64,000 nt of DNA, from the NCBI RefSeq assembly GCF_900105305.1, contig NZ_LT629765.1:2569086-2633085 (forward strand). The letters are read 5' to 3'. Positions within the stretch are counted from its first letter, which is position 1; each line of letters opens with the position of its first letter. A program made the translations under genes and the position numbers. Below the pieces are notes generated by a model, which did not search any database, had not been told where the DNA came from, and saw only the letters and a list, made by a program, of their open reading frames with translations. This stretch comes from Corynebacterium timonense. Lineage in GTDB: Bacteria > Actinomycetota > Actinomycetes > Mycobacteriales > Mycobacteriaceae. Below, one piece after another: positions 19,938 through 29,020 of the stretch.

Positions 19938-20729
19938 ATGAAGATCGCGTTGTTGCAGTTGACAAGCACAGGTGATAAGTCGGAGAACCTCGCGCTGGTA
20001 GAGCCGAAGATCCGCCAGGCGGCGGGGCAGGGGGCGAGCCTCGTCGTGCTGCCGGAGGCGACCATGCAGGCCTTCGATAACGGCAGGTTAGACACCCAGG
20101 CGGAGGAGCTCGACGGGGACTTCGCCACGGCGCTGCGGGAGCTCGCGGCCGAGCTCGGCGTCACCATCGTCGTCGGGATGTTCCGCCCCGCCGACACCCA
20201 TAAGGAGCGCAACCGCGTGTACAACACCGCCCTGATCACCGGAAACGGGATGCACAGGGGCTACGACAAGATCCACACCTTCGACGCCTTTGACTACCGC
20301 GAGTCCGACACCGTCAAGCCGGGCGAGGCGCTGGTCACGTTCGAGCACGAGGGCGCTGTCGTGGGCGTGGCCACCTGCTACGACATCCGCTTCCCGGAGC
20401 AGTTCAAGGAGCTCGCGCGCCGCGGCGCCGACATCGTGGTCGTGCCCACGAGCTGGGCCGATGGCGAGGGCAAGCGGCACCAATGGCGCACGCTGACCGT
20501 CGCGCGGGCCCTCGACGCCGGCGTGTTCATCGCGGCCGCCTGCCAGGCCCGGCCCGGCGGGGAGGCCAAGGCGGGGCAGGCGAGCGGGCCGACCGGCATC
20601 GGGCACTCGGTCGTGGTGTCGCCGACCGGCGAGCGCCTCGCGGAGTCCGGCTACGGCGAGGACCTGCTCGTCGTGGACATCGACCCGGCGGACGCGGCAC
20701 GGGCGCGCCGCGCGCTGCCCCTGCTTTAA
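19938..20729 (+). CDS. Carbon-nitrogen hydrolase (nitrilase superfamily)
   Basis: A 263-residue amidase. The Glu-Lys-Cys triad is visible in VVLPEATM (Glu), GYDKIHTFD (Lys) and ATCYDIRFPE (Cys). The pattern is closest to the Nit/omega-amidase branch, which repairs deaminated glutathione or hydrolyses 2-oxoacid amides. There is no convincing RBS before ATG 19938, while a -10-like TATTGT lies about 10 bases upstream, so a leaderless or near-leaderless transcript is possible. The stop shares TTAA with the convergent reductase gene. Confidence 0.88.
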   Translation: MKIALLQLTSTGDKSENLALVEPKIRQAAGQGASLVVLPEATMQAFDNGRLDTQAEELDGDFATALRELAAELGVTIVVGMFRPADTHKERNRVYNTALITGNGMHRGYDKIHTFDAFDYRESDTVKPGEALVTFEHEGAVVGVATCYDIRFPEQFKELARRGADIVVVPTSWADGEGKRHQWRTLTVARALDAGVFIAAACQARPGGEAKAGQASGPTGIGHSVVVSPTGERLAESGYGEDLLVVDIDPADAARARRALPLL

Positions 20730-21712
20730 TCCCAGCTCACCGGCGCGTCCGGCGCGATCCGCACGGCGGGCACCCCCAGGCCGTCGGCGATCTCGCCAAC
20801 GCGTGTCGACGCCCCACAGACCACCACCCTGCGCCCCCGCGCGAGCTCCTCGCTCAGCGGCGCGCGGGAGACCCTGAACCAGTCGTGCAGCTCGGCGAGC
20901 GCCGAAAAGACCTGGTCGTCGTAGCTGTCCCCGCGCAGGACCAGGTGGGTGTCTGGGCGGTGGCTGCGCTGCGCAAGCGCGAAGACGATGGCCTTCGCGG
21001 CCGCCGCGCCCGTGCCCTCGGCGACGATGAGCAGGCCCGCGTCATCGTCGAGGTCGAGCTCCGGCCCGCGCGCCGCCCCGAGCGTGACGTACCCACCGAC
21101 CTGCGGGGAGAACTCGTCGGTGACGTGGAACTCCAGCTGGCCGAAGGGGTTGGCGGGCAACGCCGGCGCCAGGTTGTGCCACTCGCCTTGGTGCCCGGCC
21201 GCCATCGCGGGCACGTACTGGCCGGGCTGGTAGCCCAGGCCCATCCCGGCCTCTAAGCGCACCACCGTCACCGGCCCGCGCGGATCCACCGAGGTCACGA
21301 GCGCGGCCGTCGCCGCCGGGATGCCCGCCACGTCGGCGGCCTCAGCTTCACGACGCATCACCTCCGCCGCGCTGTCCAGCAGCGTCTCGGCCGCGGATCC
21401 GCCCAGCGGGGCGAGCGTGCGTGCCGCCGCTGCGGCGAAATCCTCGTAGGCCGCGGCGGGGAAGCCGAAGCGGCGGAAGTCGAGTGCGAAGGCCCGCAGC
21501 CGCTGGGTGGTGTCCGGGCGGAGCACCCCCTCGGGGGAGGTCCGGAGCAGCCAGAGGAGGGCGTCGATAAGCGAAGCTGGGACCTCGGACGCGCCGGGGG
21601 AGAAAATGCCTCGTGCCTGCGGGACCTGCTCGGCGAGCGCGGCGAAGAAGTCGCGGCGCAGGGCCGTGCGATCGCGGCTGACCGCGTCGCGCAATTCCGT
21701 GAACGAACCCAT
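20726..21712 (-). CDS. Flavohaemoprotein-like reductase with degenerate globin domain
   Basis: A 328-residue protein. Residues 1-120 have the length and helical pattern of a globin domain but lack an obvious proximal His. Residues ~135-328 resemble the ferredoxin-NADP-reductase module: GYQPGQYVPA stands where the FAD site is expected and GTGAAAAKAIVFALAQ plus VVVCGAST where NAD(P)H would bind, but the canonical RxYS flavin motif is not seen. It may be a nitric-oxide dioxygenase relative that has lost haem, or a different oxidoreductase. It divides from gltS by about 107 bases. Confidence 0.65.
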   Translation of the reverse strand: MGSFTELRDAVSRDRTALRRDFFAALAEQVPQARGIFSPGASEVPASLIDALLWLLRTSPEGVLRPDTTQRLRAFALDFRRFGFPAAAYEDFAAAAARTLAPLGGSAAETLLDSAAEVMRREAEAADVAGIPAATAALVTSVDPRGPVTVVRLEAGMGLGYQPGQYVPAMAAGHQGEWHNLAPALPANPFGQLEFHVTDEFSPQVGGYVTLGAARGPELDLDDDAGLLIVAEGTGAAAAKAIVFALAQRSHRPDTHLVLRGDSYDDQVFSALAELHDWFRVSRAPLSEELARGRRVVVCGASTRVGEIADGLGVPAVRIAPDAPVSWD

Positions 21713-21819
21713 GCGTGCAAGCGTACTGATTGAGGAAAACCAACGGACAACGGTTAATGTTGCGTAGGTAACAATAAACGAGGGAGCCCGCGCTCCCAGG
21801 AAACAGGGAGGTCGCGCCG

Positions 21820-23184
21820 ATGGATTACACCCCGTACACGCTGCTTCTCGACGTCGGCTGGATCTCCATCCTCCTCATCGTCGGCAACGCACTGCGCAAC
21901 CGCTTGCGCGTCCTGCAAAACCTACTGCTGCCCGCGCCCATCACCGCGGGCTTCATCGGCCTGCTCCTTGGCCCGGAAGTGCTCGGGCTAATCAACTGGT
22001 CGGACAAGATCAGCGACTACACCACGCTGCTCATCGCCGTCGTCTTCGCCTCCATGGCCTACTCCATGAGCCTCGGCGGCTCCGTCGCCTCGGGTGCACG
22101 CAACATGTGGGGCTACTCCACCGCCATGTTCATGGGCCAGTGGGGCATCTTCACACTGCTCGGCGTGTACCTGTTCACCAGGGTCTTCGACACAGAGCCG
22201 TGGTTCGGGCTGATGCTGCCCGTCGGCTTCGTCGGCGGCTTCGGCACCGCCGCCGCCGTGGGCTCCTCGCTCGAAGAAATCGGCGTGGCGGAGGCCTCCT
22301 CCCTCGGCTTCACATCCGCCACCGTCGGATCCATCGTGGCCATCATCGGCGGCGTCATCATGGCCAACTGGGGCATCCGCAAAGGCAAAGCCACCGAGCT
22401 CAAGGGCGACCTGCCCGACGACCTGCGCACCGGCTACATCGACAACCCGGAGGAACGCCCCTCCATCGGCAAAGCCACGACCAACCCCTCCTCGATCGAG
22501 CCCCTGGCGCTGCACGGCGGGTTCCTCGTGTTCACCGTGCTCATCGCCTACCTCATCAACGACGCGATTAAGAGCCAGTGGCCCAGCGTTTCCATCCCGC
22601 TGTTCGCCATGTCGTTCGTGGTCGGGCTGCTTGGGCGCCTCGTGCTGCGATTGGTGGGCCGCAAAGACTTCCTCGACGGTGGCACCATCACGACCATTTC
22701 CGGCGCGGCGACCGATTACATGATCGCCTTCGGCATCGCCTCCATCGTTCCCGCCGCTCTCGCCGGATACTGGCAAGCACTGCTCCTGCTCTTCGTCCTC
22801 GGCGTCATCTTCTGTGTCGTGTGGGCGTTCTGGGCCGGGCCGCTGTTCTTCGGCAACAACTGGCTCGAGCGCGGAATCTTCGGCTGGGGCTGGGCCACCG
22901 CGGCCACCGCCACCGGTATCGCCCTGCTCAAGATGGTCGACCCGAAGCTCAAATCCGGCACGCTCAACGAATACGGCGTGGCCTACGTTGGCTTCGCCCC
23001 CTTCGAAATCGGCATGACCATCCTCGCGCCCATCGCCGTCACCGCGGGCATCACCGCTGGCTTCGGGTGGGCGGCGTTCCTCGTGGCCGCGGGCGTCATT
23101 GCCGCAGCCTTCGCGCTGAAATGGATCCCCGCGGAGAAACACGGCACTGCGCCCAAGCCCCGACGGCGGCGCGCGCAGGAGTAG
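21820..23184 (+). CDS. gltS: Sodium/glutamate symporter
   Basis: A 454-residue polytopic membrane protein with about ten to twelve membrane segments and the GltS/ESS family feel: PAPITAGFIGLLLGPEVLG, a glycine-rich GFVGGFGTAAAVGSSL reentrant loop and its inverted partner SGAATDYMIAFGIASIVPAAL. It imports glutamate with Na+. The start at 21820 lies 10 bases after AGGGAGG. The C-terminus is short and basic. It is followed by the 72-bp repeat array rather than a conventional terminator. Related ESS carriers of other substrates cannot be ruled out. Confidence 0.85.
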   Translation: MDYTPYTLLLDVGWISILLIVGNALRNRLRVLQNLLLPAPITAGFIGLLLGPEVLGLINWSDKISDYTTLLIAVVFASMAYSMSLGGSVASGARNMWGYSTAMFMGQWGIFTLLGVYLFTRVFDTEPWFGLMLPVGFVGGFGTAAAVGSSLEEIGVAEASSLGFTSATVGSIVAIIGGVIMANWGIRKGKATELKGDLPDDLRTGYIDNPEERPSIGKATTNPSSIEPLALHGGFLVFTVLIAYLINDAIKSQWPSVSIPLFAMSFVVGLLGRLVLRLVGRKDFLDGGTITTISGAATDYMIAFGIASIVPAALAGYWQALLLLFVLGVIFCVVWAFWAGPLFFGNNWLERGIFGWGWATAATATGIALLKMVDPKLKSGTLNEYGVAYVGFAPFEIGMTILAPIAVTAGITAGFGWAAFLVAAGVIAAAFALKWIPAEKHGTAPKPRRRRAQE

Positions 23185-23219
23185 CGCGCTAGCGGGGGGT
23201 TTCGTTCTCGGGTGTGCGC

Positions 23220-23735
23220 TGAGGTCGACGTCAGCGTTTTGGGGGTTTGGCGACCTGGGGTTGTGTGCCGGGGTGTTGCTTGAGGTCGACTGTGGTCGAC
23301 GTCAGCGTTTTTGGGGGTTTGGCGACCTGGGGTTTTGCGCCGGGAAATTCCTTGAGGTCGACTGTGGTCGACGTCAGCGTGAAACAGGGTTACGCCACCT
23401 GGGGTTGTGCGCCGGGATATTGCTTGAGGTGGACTGTGGTCGACGTCAGCGTGAAACAGGGTTTGGCCACCTGGGGTTGTGTGCCGGGAAATTGCTTGAG
23501 GTCGACCGTGGTCGACGTCAGCGTGTTGAGCCCCTCAGCGACCTGGGGTTGTGTGCCGGGAAATTGCTTGAGGTCGACCGTGGTCGACGTCAGCGCAAAA
23601 CAGGGTTAGGCGACCTGGGGTTGTGTGCCGGGATGTTCCTTGAGGTCGACCGTGGTCGACGTCAGCGCAAAACAGGGTTTGGCCACCTGGGGTTGTGCTC
23701 CGGGAAATTCCTTGACGTCGACCACAACGCACACG
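23220..23735. repeat. 72-bp tandem repeat array 1
   Basis: Seven units begin at 23220 (shortened), 23280, 23352, 23424, 23496, 23568 and 23640, with a decayed eighth at 23712; spacing after the first is exactly 72 bases. Each unit has a near-palindromic core, TTGAGGTCGAC-YGT-GGTCGACGTCA, then a second conserved block like GGCGACCTGGGGTTGTG. The sequence between cores is also conserved, so it is not a CRISPR. It fills the gap between gltS and clpB. The same repeat, inverted, makes array 2 at 44333-45290. Confidence 0.95.
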
Positions 23736-23816
23736 ACCCCAACGCGACCTGGTGTTTCACGGGAAAACCCCTGACGCCATCCCGAACCTGAGCGCCATCC
23801 GCTCAACCTGAAAAGC

Positions 23817-23837
23817 GTTGAGTGGAACAGACTCAAC
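23817..23837. promoter_or_regulatory. HAIR operator (HspR binding site) of clpB
   Basis: GTTGAGT-N7-ACTCAAC is a perfect inverted repeat matching the HAIR core TTGAGT-N7-ACTCAA. It lies 68 bases before the clpB start. Together with the dnaK HAIR it defines a two-operon HspR regulon in this window. Confidence 0.9.
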
Positions 23838-23904
23838 TTGCCGGGCGTTACAGAAGGTGTAGCGAACGTTGAGCAAGACAAGACAAGAAAGGACGGGTGC
23901 GGTC

Positions 23905-26454
23905 ATGGCATCTTTCAACCCCACAACGAAGACGCAGGAGGCGTTGCAGCAGGCGCTGCAGCGTGCTTCGGCGGCGGGTAACCCGGATATTCGTCCGGCC
24001 CACCTGCTTGAGGCGATTCTGCAGCAGGAGGAGGGCATTGCGGCCCCGGTGCTGCGGGCGACGGGCGTGGACCCGTCGACGGTGGCGCGCGAGGCGGGCC
24101 AGATCGTCGATGGTCTCCCGAGCGCCGAGGGCCAGAACATGGCCAACCCGAACTTCAACCGCGATGCTCTCAACGCGTTGAACGCGGCGCAGGAACTTGC
24201 GGGCGAGCTTGGCGACGAATACGTGTCCACCGAGGTCCTCCTCGCCGGCATTGCGCGCGGCGGGGACGAGGCCGCAGAGCTGCTGAAAAAGCGCGGCGCC
24301 ACCTACGACGTGCTCAAGGGGGCGTTCCCCTCAGTGCGTGGCAACAAGAAGGTCACCTCGCAGGACCCGGAGGGGCAGTTCCAGGCGCTGGAGAAGTACT
24401 CGACGGATCTGACGGCGCGGGCCCGGGAGGGCAAGATTGACCCGGTGATTGGCCGCGATTCGGAGATCCGCCGCGTGGTCCAGGTGCTCAGCCGCAGGAC
24501 GAAGAATAACCCTGTCCTGATTGGTGAGCCGGGCGTCGGCAAGACTGCGATCGTCGAGGGCCTGGCGCGCCGTATCGTGGCCGGGGACGTGCCCGAGTCG
24601 CTGAAGGGCAAGACCCTGATTGCTCTGGATCTGGGCTCGATGGTGGCGGGCGCGAAGTTCCGCGGCGAGTTCGAAGAGCGGCTCAAGGCGGTGCTGGATG
24701 AGATTAAGTCCTCGGAGGGTGAGATCATCACCTTCATCGACGAGCTGCACACGATCGTCGGCGCGGGCGCGTCCGGCGAGGGCGCGATGGACGCCGGCAA
24801 CATGATCAAGCCGATGTTGGCGCGCGGCGAGCTGCGCCTGGTCGGGGCGACGACGCTGGACGAGTACCGCCAGTACATCGAGAAGGATGCCGCGCTGGAG
24901 CGCCGCTTCCAGCAGGTGTACGTGGGCGAGCCGACGGTGGAGGACACCATCGGTATCCTGCGCGGGCTGAAGGAGCGCTACGAGGTGCACCACGGCGTGC
25001 GCATCCAGGACTCGGCGCTGGTGTCGGCGGCGGAGCTGTCGAACCGCTACATCACCAACCGCTTCCTGCCGGATAAGGCGATTGACCTTGTCGACGAGGC
25101 CGGCTCGCGCCTACGCATGGAGATCGATTCCTCCCCGCAGGAGATCGACGAGCTCGAACGCGTCGTGCGTCGCCTGGAGATCGAGGAGATCGCGCTGCAG
25201 AAGGAGCCCGACGCCGCCGCGAAGGAGCGCCTCGGCGCCCTGCGCCAGGAGCTCGCCGACCAGCGCGAGCGCCTCGGCGAGATGAAGGCGCGCTGGGCGA
25301 ACGAGAAGGCGGAGATTGACAAGGTCCAGAACGCCAAGGAGGAGCTCGAGCGGCTGCGCAACGAGTCGGAGATCGCCGAGCGCGAGGGCGACTACGCGAA
25401 GGTGTCCGAGCTGCGCTACGGCCGCATCCCGGAGCTGGAGCAGCAGGTCGCCGAGGCGGAGGCCGAGGAGTCCCCGCGCACGATGCTCACCGAGGAAGTC
25501 ACGCCCGACGTGATCGCCGAGGTGGTCTCCAGCTGGACGGGCATCCCGGCCGGCAAGATGATGGAGGGCGAGACCGAAAAGCTGCTCACCATGGAGTCGG
25601 TGCTCGGCGAGCGCGTCGTGGGCCAGACCGAGGCGGTCACCGCGGTCTCGGACGCGGTGCGGCGCTCCCGCGCGGGCGTGTCCGACCCGAACCGCCCGAT
25701 CGGTTCCTTCCTCTTCCTCGGCCCCACCGGCGTGGGCAAGACGGAGCTGGCGAAGGCGCTGAGCGAGTTCCTCTTCGACGACGAGGCGGCCATGGTCCGC
25801 ATCGACATGTCCGAGTATGGCGAGAAGCACTCCGTCGCGCGCCTCGTCGGTGCCCCTCCCGGATACGTCGGCTACGACGCCGGCGGCCAGCTCACCGAGG
25901 CGGTGCGCCGCCGCCCGTACTCGCTCGTGCTTTTCGACGAGGTGGAGAAAGCGCACCAGGACGTCTTCGACGTGCTGCTTCAGGTGCTCGACGAGGGGAG
26001 GCTGACCGACGGCCAGGGCCGCACGGTGGACTTCCGCAACACGGTGGTGATCCTCACGTCCAACCTGGGCGCGGGCGGCACCCGTGAGCAGATCATGGGC
26101 GCGGTGAAGGCGCATTTCAAGCCGGAGTTCATCAACCGCCTCGACGACGTCGTGGTCTTCGAGCCGCTGTCGAACGAACAGCTCGTGGGCATCGTCGACA
26201 TCCAGCTCGCGGGCCTGGCCGAGCGCCTCGCCGGGCGCCGGCTCACGCTCCACGTCTCGGACGCGGCGAAGTCCTGGCTGGCGGAGCGCGGCTACGACCC
26301 GGCCTATGGCGCGCGCCCGCTGCGCCGCCTGATCCAGCAGGCGATCGGCGACCGGCTGGCCAAGGAGCTGCTAGCCGGTTATGTCCGGGACGGCGACACC
26401 GTCAACGTCGACGTGGCTGACGGCGGCGACGCGCTGACGGTCGACGCCGCGTAG
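23905..26454 (+). CDS. clpB: ATP-dependent disaggregase ClpB (Hsp100)
   Basis: Hexameric AAA+ chaperone that rescues aggregated proteins together with DnaK; 849 residues. N-terminal Clp-N repeat domain (about 1-145), NBD1 with Walker A GEPGVGKT and Walker B TFIDELHT, a coiled-coil M domain (about 400-530), NBD2 with GPTGVGKT and VLFDEVEKA, and the D2 small domain. ATG 23905 is chosen because the family N-terminus [13 protein letters not shown] starts there; an upstream in-frame start at 23869 would add 12 unconserved residues. HspR control through the HAIR at 23817. Confidence 0.97.
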   Translation: MASFNPTTKTQEALQQALQRASAAGNPDIRPAHLLEAILQQEEGIAAPVLRATGVDPSTVAREAGQIVDGLPSAEGQNMANPNFNRDALNALNAAQELAGELGDEYVSTEVLLAGIARGGDEAAELLKKRGATYDVLKGAFPSVRGNKKVTSQDPEGQFQALEKYSTDLTARAREGKIDPVIGRDSEIRRVVQVLSRRTKNNPVLIGEPGVGKTAIVEGLARRIVAGDVPESLKGKTLIALDLGSMVAGAKFRGEFEERLKAVLDEIKSSEGEIITFIDELHTIVGAGASGEGAMDAGNMIKPMLARGELRLVGATTLDEYRQYIEKDAALERRFQQVYVGEPTVEDTIGILRGLKERYEVHHGVRIQDSALVSAAELSNRYITNRFLPDKAIDLVDEAGSRLRMEIDSSPQEIDELERVVRRLEIEEIALQKEPDAAAKERLGALRQELADQRERLGEMKARWANEKAEIDKVQNAKEELERLRNESEIAEREGDYAKVSELRYGRIPELEQQVAEAEAEESPRTMLTEEVTPDVIAEVVSSWTGIPAGKMMEGETEKLLTMESVLGERVVGQTEAVTAVSDAVRRSRAGVSDPNRPIGSFLFLGPTGVGKTELAKALSEFLFDDEAAMVRIDMSEYGEKHSVARLVGAPPGYVGYDAGGQLTEAVRRRPYSLVLFDEVEKAHQDVFDVLLQVLDEGRLTDGQGRTVDFRNTVVILTSNLGAGGTREQIMGAVKAHFKPEFINRLDDVVVFEPLSNEQLVGIVDIQLAGLAERLAGRRLTLHVSDAAKSWLAERGYDPAYGARPLRRLIQQAIGDRLAKELLAGYVRDGDTVNVDVADGGDALTVDAA

Positions 26455-26468
26455 CGCGCTGCGAGAAT

Positions 26469-26494
26469 ACCCGCCGGGGGTATAACTGGCGGGT
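26469..26494 (+). terminator. Hairpin after clpB, weak terminator candidate
   Basis: ACCCGCC (26469-26475) pairs with GGCGGGT (26488-26494) 15 bases after the clpB stop; an alternative stem ATACCC/GGGTAT competes. No clean T-run follows, so termination efficiency is doubtful. Confidence 0.4.
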
Positions 26495-26593
26495 GTTCTA
26501 GTCCAAAAGCGTATAAAAAACATAAGTAAAACAAAACTATATGCCGATAACGTGTGGTCCAAGGGATAGCGGCGAGTATCTAAGGAGGAAGTC

Positions 26594-27625
26594 ATGTCCG
26601 TCCCGACCACCATGCGTGCGGCTGTTGTTGAAGAGTTCGGCCCCCGCGTTACTGTCAAAGAAATCGATCTGCCTCAGCCCGGTCCGTTCCAGGCGCTGGT
26701 CAAGTTGAAGGCCTCTGGCATCTGCCACACGGACCTTCATGCGGCGCACGGTGACTGGCCGGTAAAACCCGCCCCGCCGTTTGTGCCGGGGCATGAGGGG
26801 GTCGGGGAGATCGTGGAGCTCGGCCCGGGCGAGCACCCGGTGAAAGTCGGCGACATCGTCGGCAACGCCTGGCTGTGGTCTGCCTGCGGGGCATGCGAGT
26901 TCTGCCGCACCGGTCGAGAGACGTATTGCGACGAGGCTGAGTATGGCGGCTACACAGTGAATGGGTCTTTTGGGGAGTACATGCTGGTAGATACCCGCTA
27001 CGCGCCGCTGATTCCTGAGGGTGCTGATCCCGTCGAGGTTGCCCCGATCCTGTGTGCTGGCGTCACCGTTTACAAGGCGCTGAAGGTAACGGAGACGAAG
27101 CCGAGCCAGTTCGTTGTCATCTCGGGCGTCGGAGGGCTCGGCCACTTGGCGGTGCAGTACGCCCGCGCGATGGGGATGCGCGTGATTGCCGTCGACATCG
27201 CTGATGAGAAGCTTGACCTGGCGCAGCGCGTCGGTGCGGAATACACCGTTAATGCGCGGGAGAAAGACCCAGCAGCCGCGGTCCAGGAGTACACCGAGGG
27301 CGGGTCGCATGGCGTGTTGATCACGGCGGTGCACCCCCAGGCCTTTGGGCAAGCGCTCGAGATGGTACGCAAAAACGGCACGGTTGTGTTTGTGGGGCTG
27401 CCTCCCGGAGAGTTCTCAGTGCCGATCTTCGAGTCGGTACTGCGTGGTGTGACGCTTCGAGGCTCAATGGTGGGCACCCGCCAAGACATGGCGGAGGCGC
27501 TGGGCTTTTACGCTCGAGGCGAGGTCACACCGCACGTGACAGCGTGTGGGCTTGATGAGGTCAACGACGTGTTCGCTCGGATGGAAGAGAACAAGATCGA
27601 AGGGCGGATGTCCATCAAGTACTAA
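26594..27625 (+). CDS. adhA: Zinc-dependent alcohol dehydrogenase
   Basis: NAD-dependent oxidation of ethanol to acetaldehyde; 343 residues, AdhP type. Catalytic zinc ligands are in GICHTDLH and PGHEGVGEI; the structural zinc loop is CGACEFCRTGRETYC; the Rossmann motif is GVGGLGHLAVQYA. A strong RBS (AAGGAGG at 26582-26588) precedes ATG. The 139-base upstream gap is AT-rich compared with its surroundings and would carry the promoter and any RamA/RamB sites. It acts with Ald (6133). Confidence 0.95.
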   Translation: MSVPTTMRAAVVEEFGPRVTVKEIDLPQPGPFQALVKLKASGICHTDLHAAHGDWPVKPAPPFVPGHEGVGEIVELGPGEHPVKVGDIVGNAWLWSACGACEFCRTGRETYCDEAEYGGYTVNGSFGEYMLVDTRYAPLIPEGADPVEVAPILCAGVTVYKALKVTETKPSQFVVISGVGGLGHLAVQYARAMGMRVIAVDIADEKLDLAQRVGAEYTVNAREKDPAAAVQEYTEGGSHGVLITAVHPQAFGQALEMVRKNGTVVFVGLPPGEFSVPIFESVLRGVTLRGSMVGTRQDMAEALGFYARGEVTPHVTACGLDEVNDVFARMEENKIEGRMSIKY

Positions 27626-27705
27626 CCAACTGCTCACACCGTGGGCTGCAGGCGGGCTCCCGCGTCTGCAGCCCCGCGCGGCCGCAACAGGCTAAGGTAC
27701 GAGGC

Positions 27706-28119
27706 ATGCAGCCAACGACGACGATTATCACCCGCGTGGCCGTGCCTGGCGTCGAGAACGAGCAGCTCGCGGCGCATCAGCTGGGTGAGAACAAGTTTGT
27801 GGTGGCCAGCGTGCCGTTCGTGGACACGACGCTCGCGCTGGGGGACATCGTGGAGTGCGTCATGGTGGGTGGCCGCTTCCACGTCGACCGCGTGGTCGTG
27901 CGCGGCGGGGCGTCGACGGTGCGCATCCTGCCGAACGAGGAGCACCCGCAGGACATCGCGGAGACGCTGCTTGCCTTCGGCTGCCGGGTCGAGCTTGGCC
28001 CGGCCGGGATGCTCGCGGCGAGCATCGGCGCCGACTGTCCGCGCGAGGGGATCACCGAGTGGCTCGACGGCCTGGCGGACGAGGGCGTCATCGATCTCGC
28101 TCCCGGATACACGGCGTAG
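27706..28119 (+). CDS. DUF4265-like small protein
   Basis: A 137-residue soluble protein with the pattern of the DUF4265 family: an N-terminal beta-rich half containing NKFVVASVPFVDTTLALGDIVECV, and a C-terminal half with GCRVELGPAGMLAASIGAD. No catalytic motif is evident. It starts at ATG 27706 and is followed by a rhodanese gene after 28 bases, so the two may be co-transcribed. Function unknown; the family name is from memory of the pattern. Confidence 0.65.
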   Translation: MQPTTTIITRVAVPGVENEQLAAHQLGENKFVVASVPFVDTTLALGDIVECVMVGGRFHVDRVVVRGGASTVRILPNEEHPQDIAETLLAFGCRVELGPAGMLAASIGADCPREGITEWLDGLADEGVIDLAPGYTA

Positions 28120-28147
28120 GAGCTGCGCAGACCCTACACTGGGCCGC

Positions 28148-28990
28148 ATGAGCGTATTTGTCCCGGCAGAGCAGCTGCGCGAGCGAATCCACACCGGCAA
28201 AAATCAGACGATCATTGCGGCCCTGTGGGAGCCCGAGGAGGGCAAGGCGTGGTCGAAGTTCCAGTCCGAGCACATTCCCACCGCGAAGTTTTGTGACCCG
28301 TCGGCGGTGCTGTCGGGCCTGCCGGGGCGCCGCGTCGGGCGTAACCCGTTGCCTCACCTGGACGTGGTGGTGAAGGCGGTGCGGAGCTGGGGCGTCGATA
28401 AGAGCCGCCCCACCTTTATTTATGACACGGGTTCGGGCCTGTTCGCGGCGCGCGCGTGGTGGCTTCTGCGGTGGCTCGGCATCGACGACGTCTTCATCGT
28501 CGATGGCGGCTTCCGCGCGTGGGACGCGGCGGGCCTGGAGACGATCGCGGGGCCGGGCAACCTATCCGTCGCGGCGCACGTCGAGCCCAGCCCGGGGGCC
28601 CTCCCGGTGGCCACGCTCGAGGATGTCAAGGAGTTCACAGGCTTGCTTATCGACGCCCGCGGGGCGCGCCGCTACAGCGGTCGGCGCGAAATCTTCGACC
28701 TGAAGGCGGGGCACATCCCGGGCGCGCTCAACCTGCCCGCCACCGACCTGTTTTCCGCAGAAACCGGTGAGGTCGTCTCCGCGGCCGAGATCCGCGAGCG
28801 CGCCGCCACGGTCGGTCTGACCGTGGATTCCGACCCGGCCGGTGCCATCGCGTACTCCGGTTCGGGCAACCACTCGGCGCTGCTGTTGGCGGCGCTGGCG
28901 CACGCCGGATTGCCAGTAGTCACGCATTTCGTCGGTGGCTGGTCCCAGTGGGCGGGCGATGCGGCCAACCCGGTGGCTACAGACCTGTGA
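28148..28990 (+). CDS. Two-domain rhodanese-like sulfurtransferase lacking the active-site Cys
   Basis: A 280-residue protein with two rhodanese domains, as in SseA-type thiosulfate/3-mercaptopyruvate sulfurtransferases. The N-terminal domain ends in YDTGSGLFAARAWW, without Cys as is normal for that half. The C-terminal active-site loop reads AYSGSGNHS: the residue at the usual catalytic Cys position is Ser237 (codon TCC). The CDC25-like HIPGALNLP motif is kept. Classic persulfide chemistry is therefore unlikely unless another Cys serves. ATG 28148 has little RBS. Confidence 0.85.
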   Translation: MSVFVPAEQLRERIHTGKNQTIIAALWEPEEGKAWSKFQSEHIPTAKFCDPSAVLSGLPGRRVGRNPLPHLDVVVKAVRSWGVDKSRPTFIYDTGSGLFAARAWWLLRWLGIDDVFIVDGGFRAWDAAGLETIAGPGNLSVAAHVEPSPGALPVATLEDVKEFTGLLIDARGARRYSGRREIFDLKAGHIPGALNLPATDLFSAETGEVVSAAEIRERAATVGLTVDSDPAGAIAYSGSGNHSALLLAALAHAGLPVVTHFVGGWSQWAGDAANPVATDL

Positions 28991-29020
28991 CGTCGGGGGT
29001 GGGCGCTAGAGTGATCTCTA

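Noticed and set aside
23220..23735. CRISPR array
   Set aside because: The period is regular, but the sequences between the cores are conserved too, the unit is 72 bases throughout, and no cas genes are near.
23261..23791. Repeat protein encoded by array 1
   Set aside because: The open frame follows from a period divisible by three; there is no RBS and the end runs into decayed repeat.
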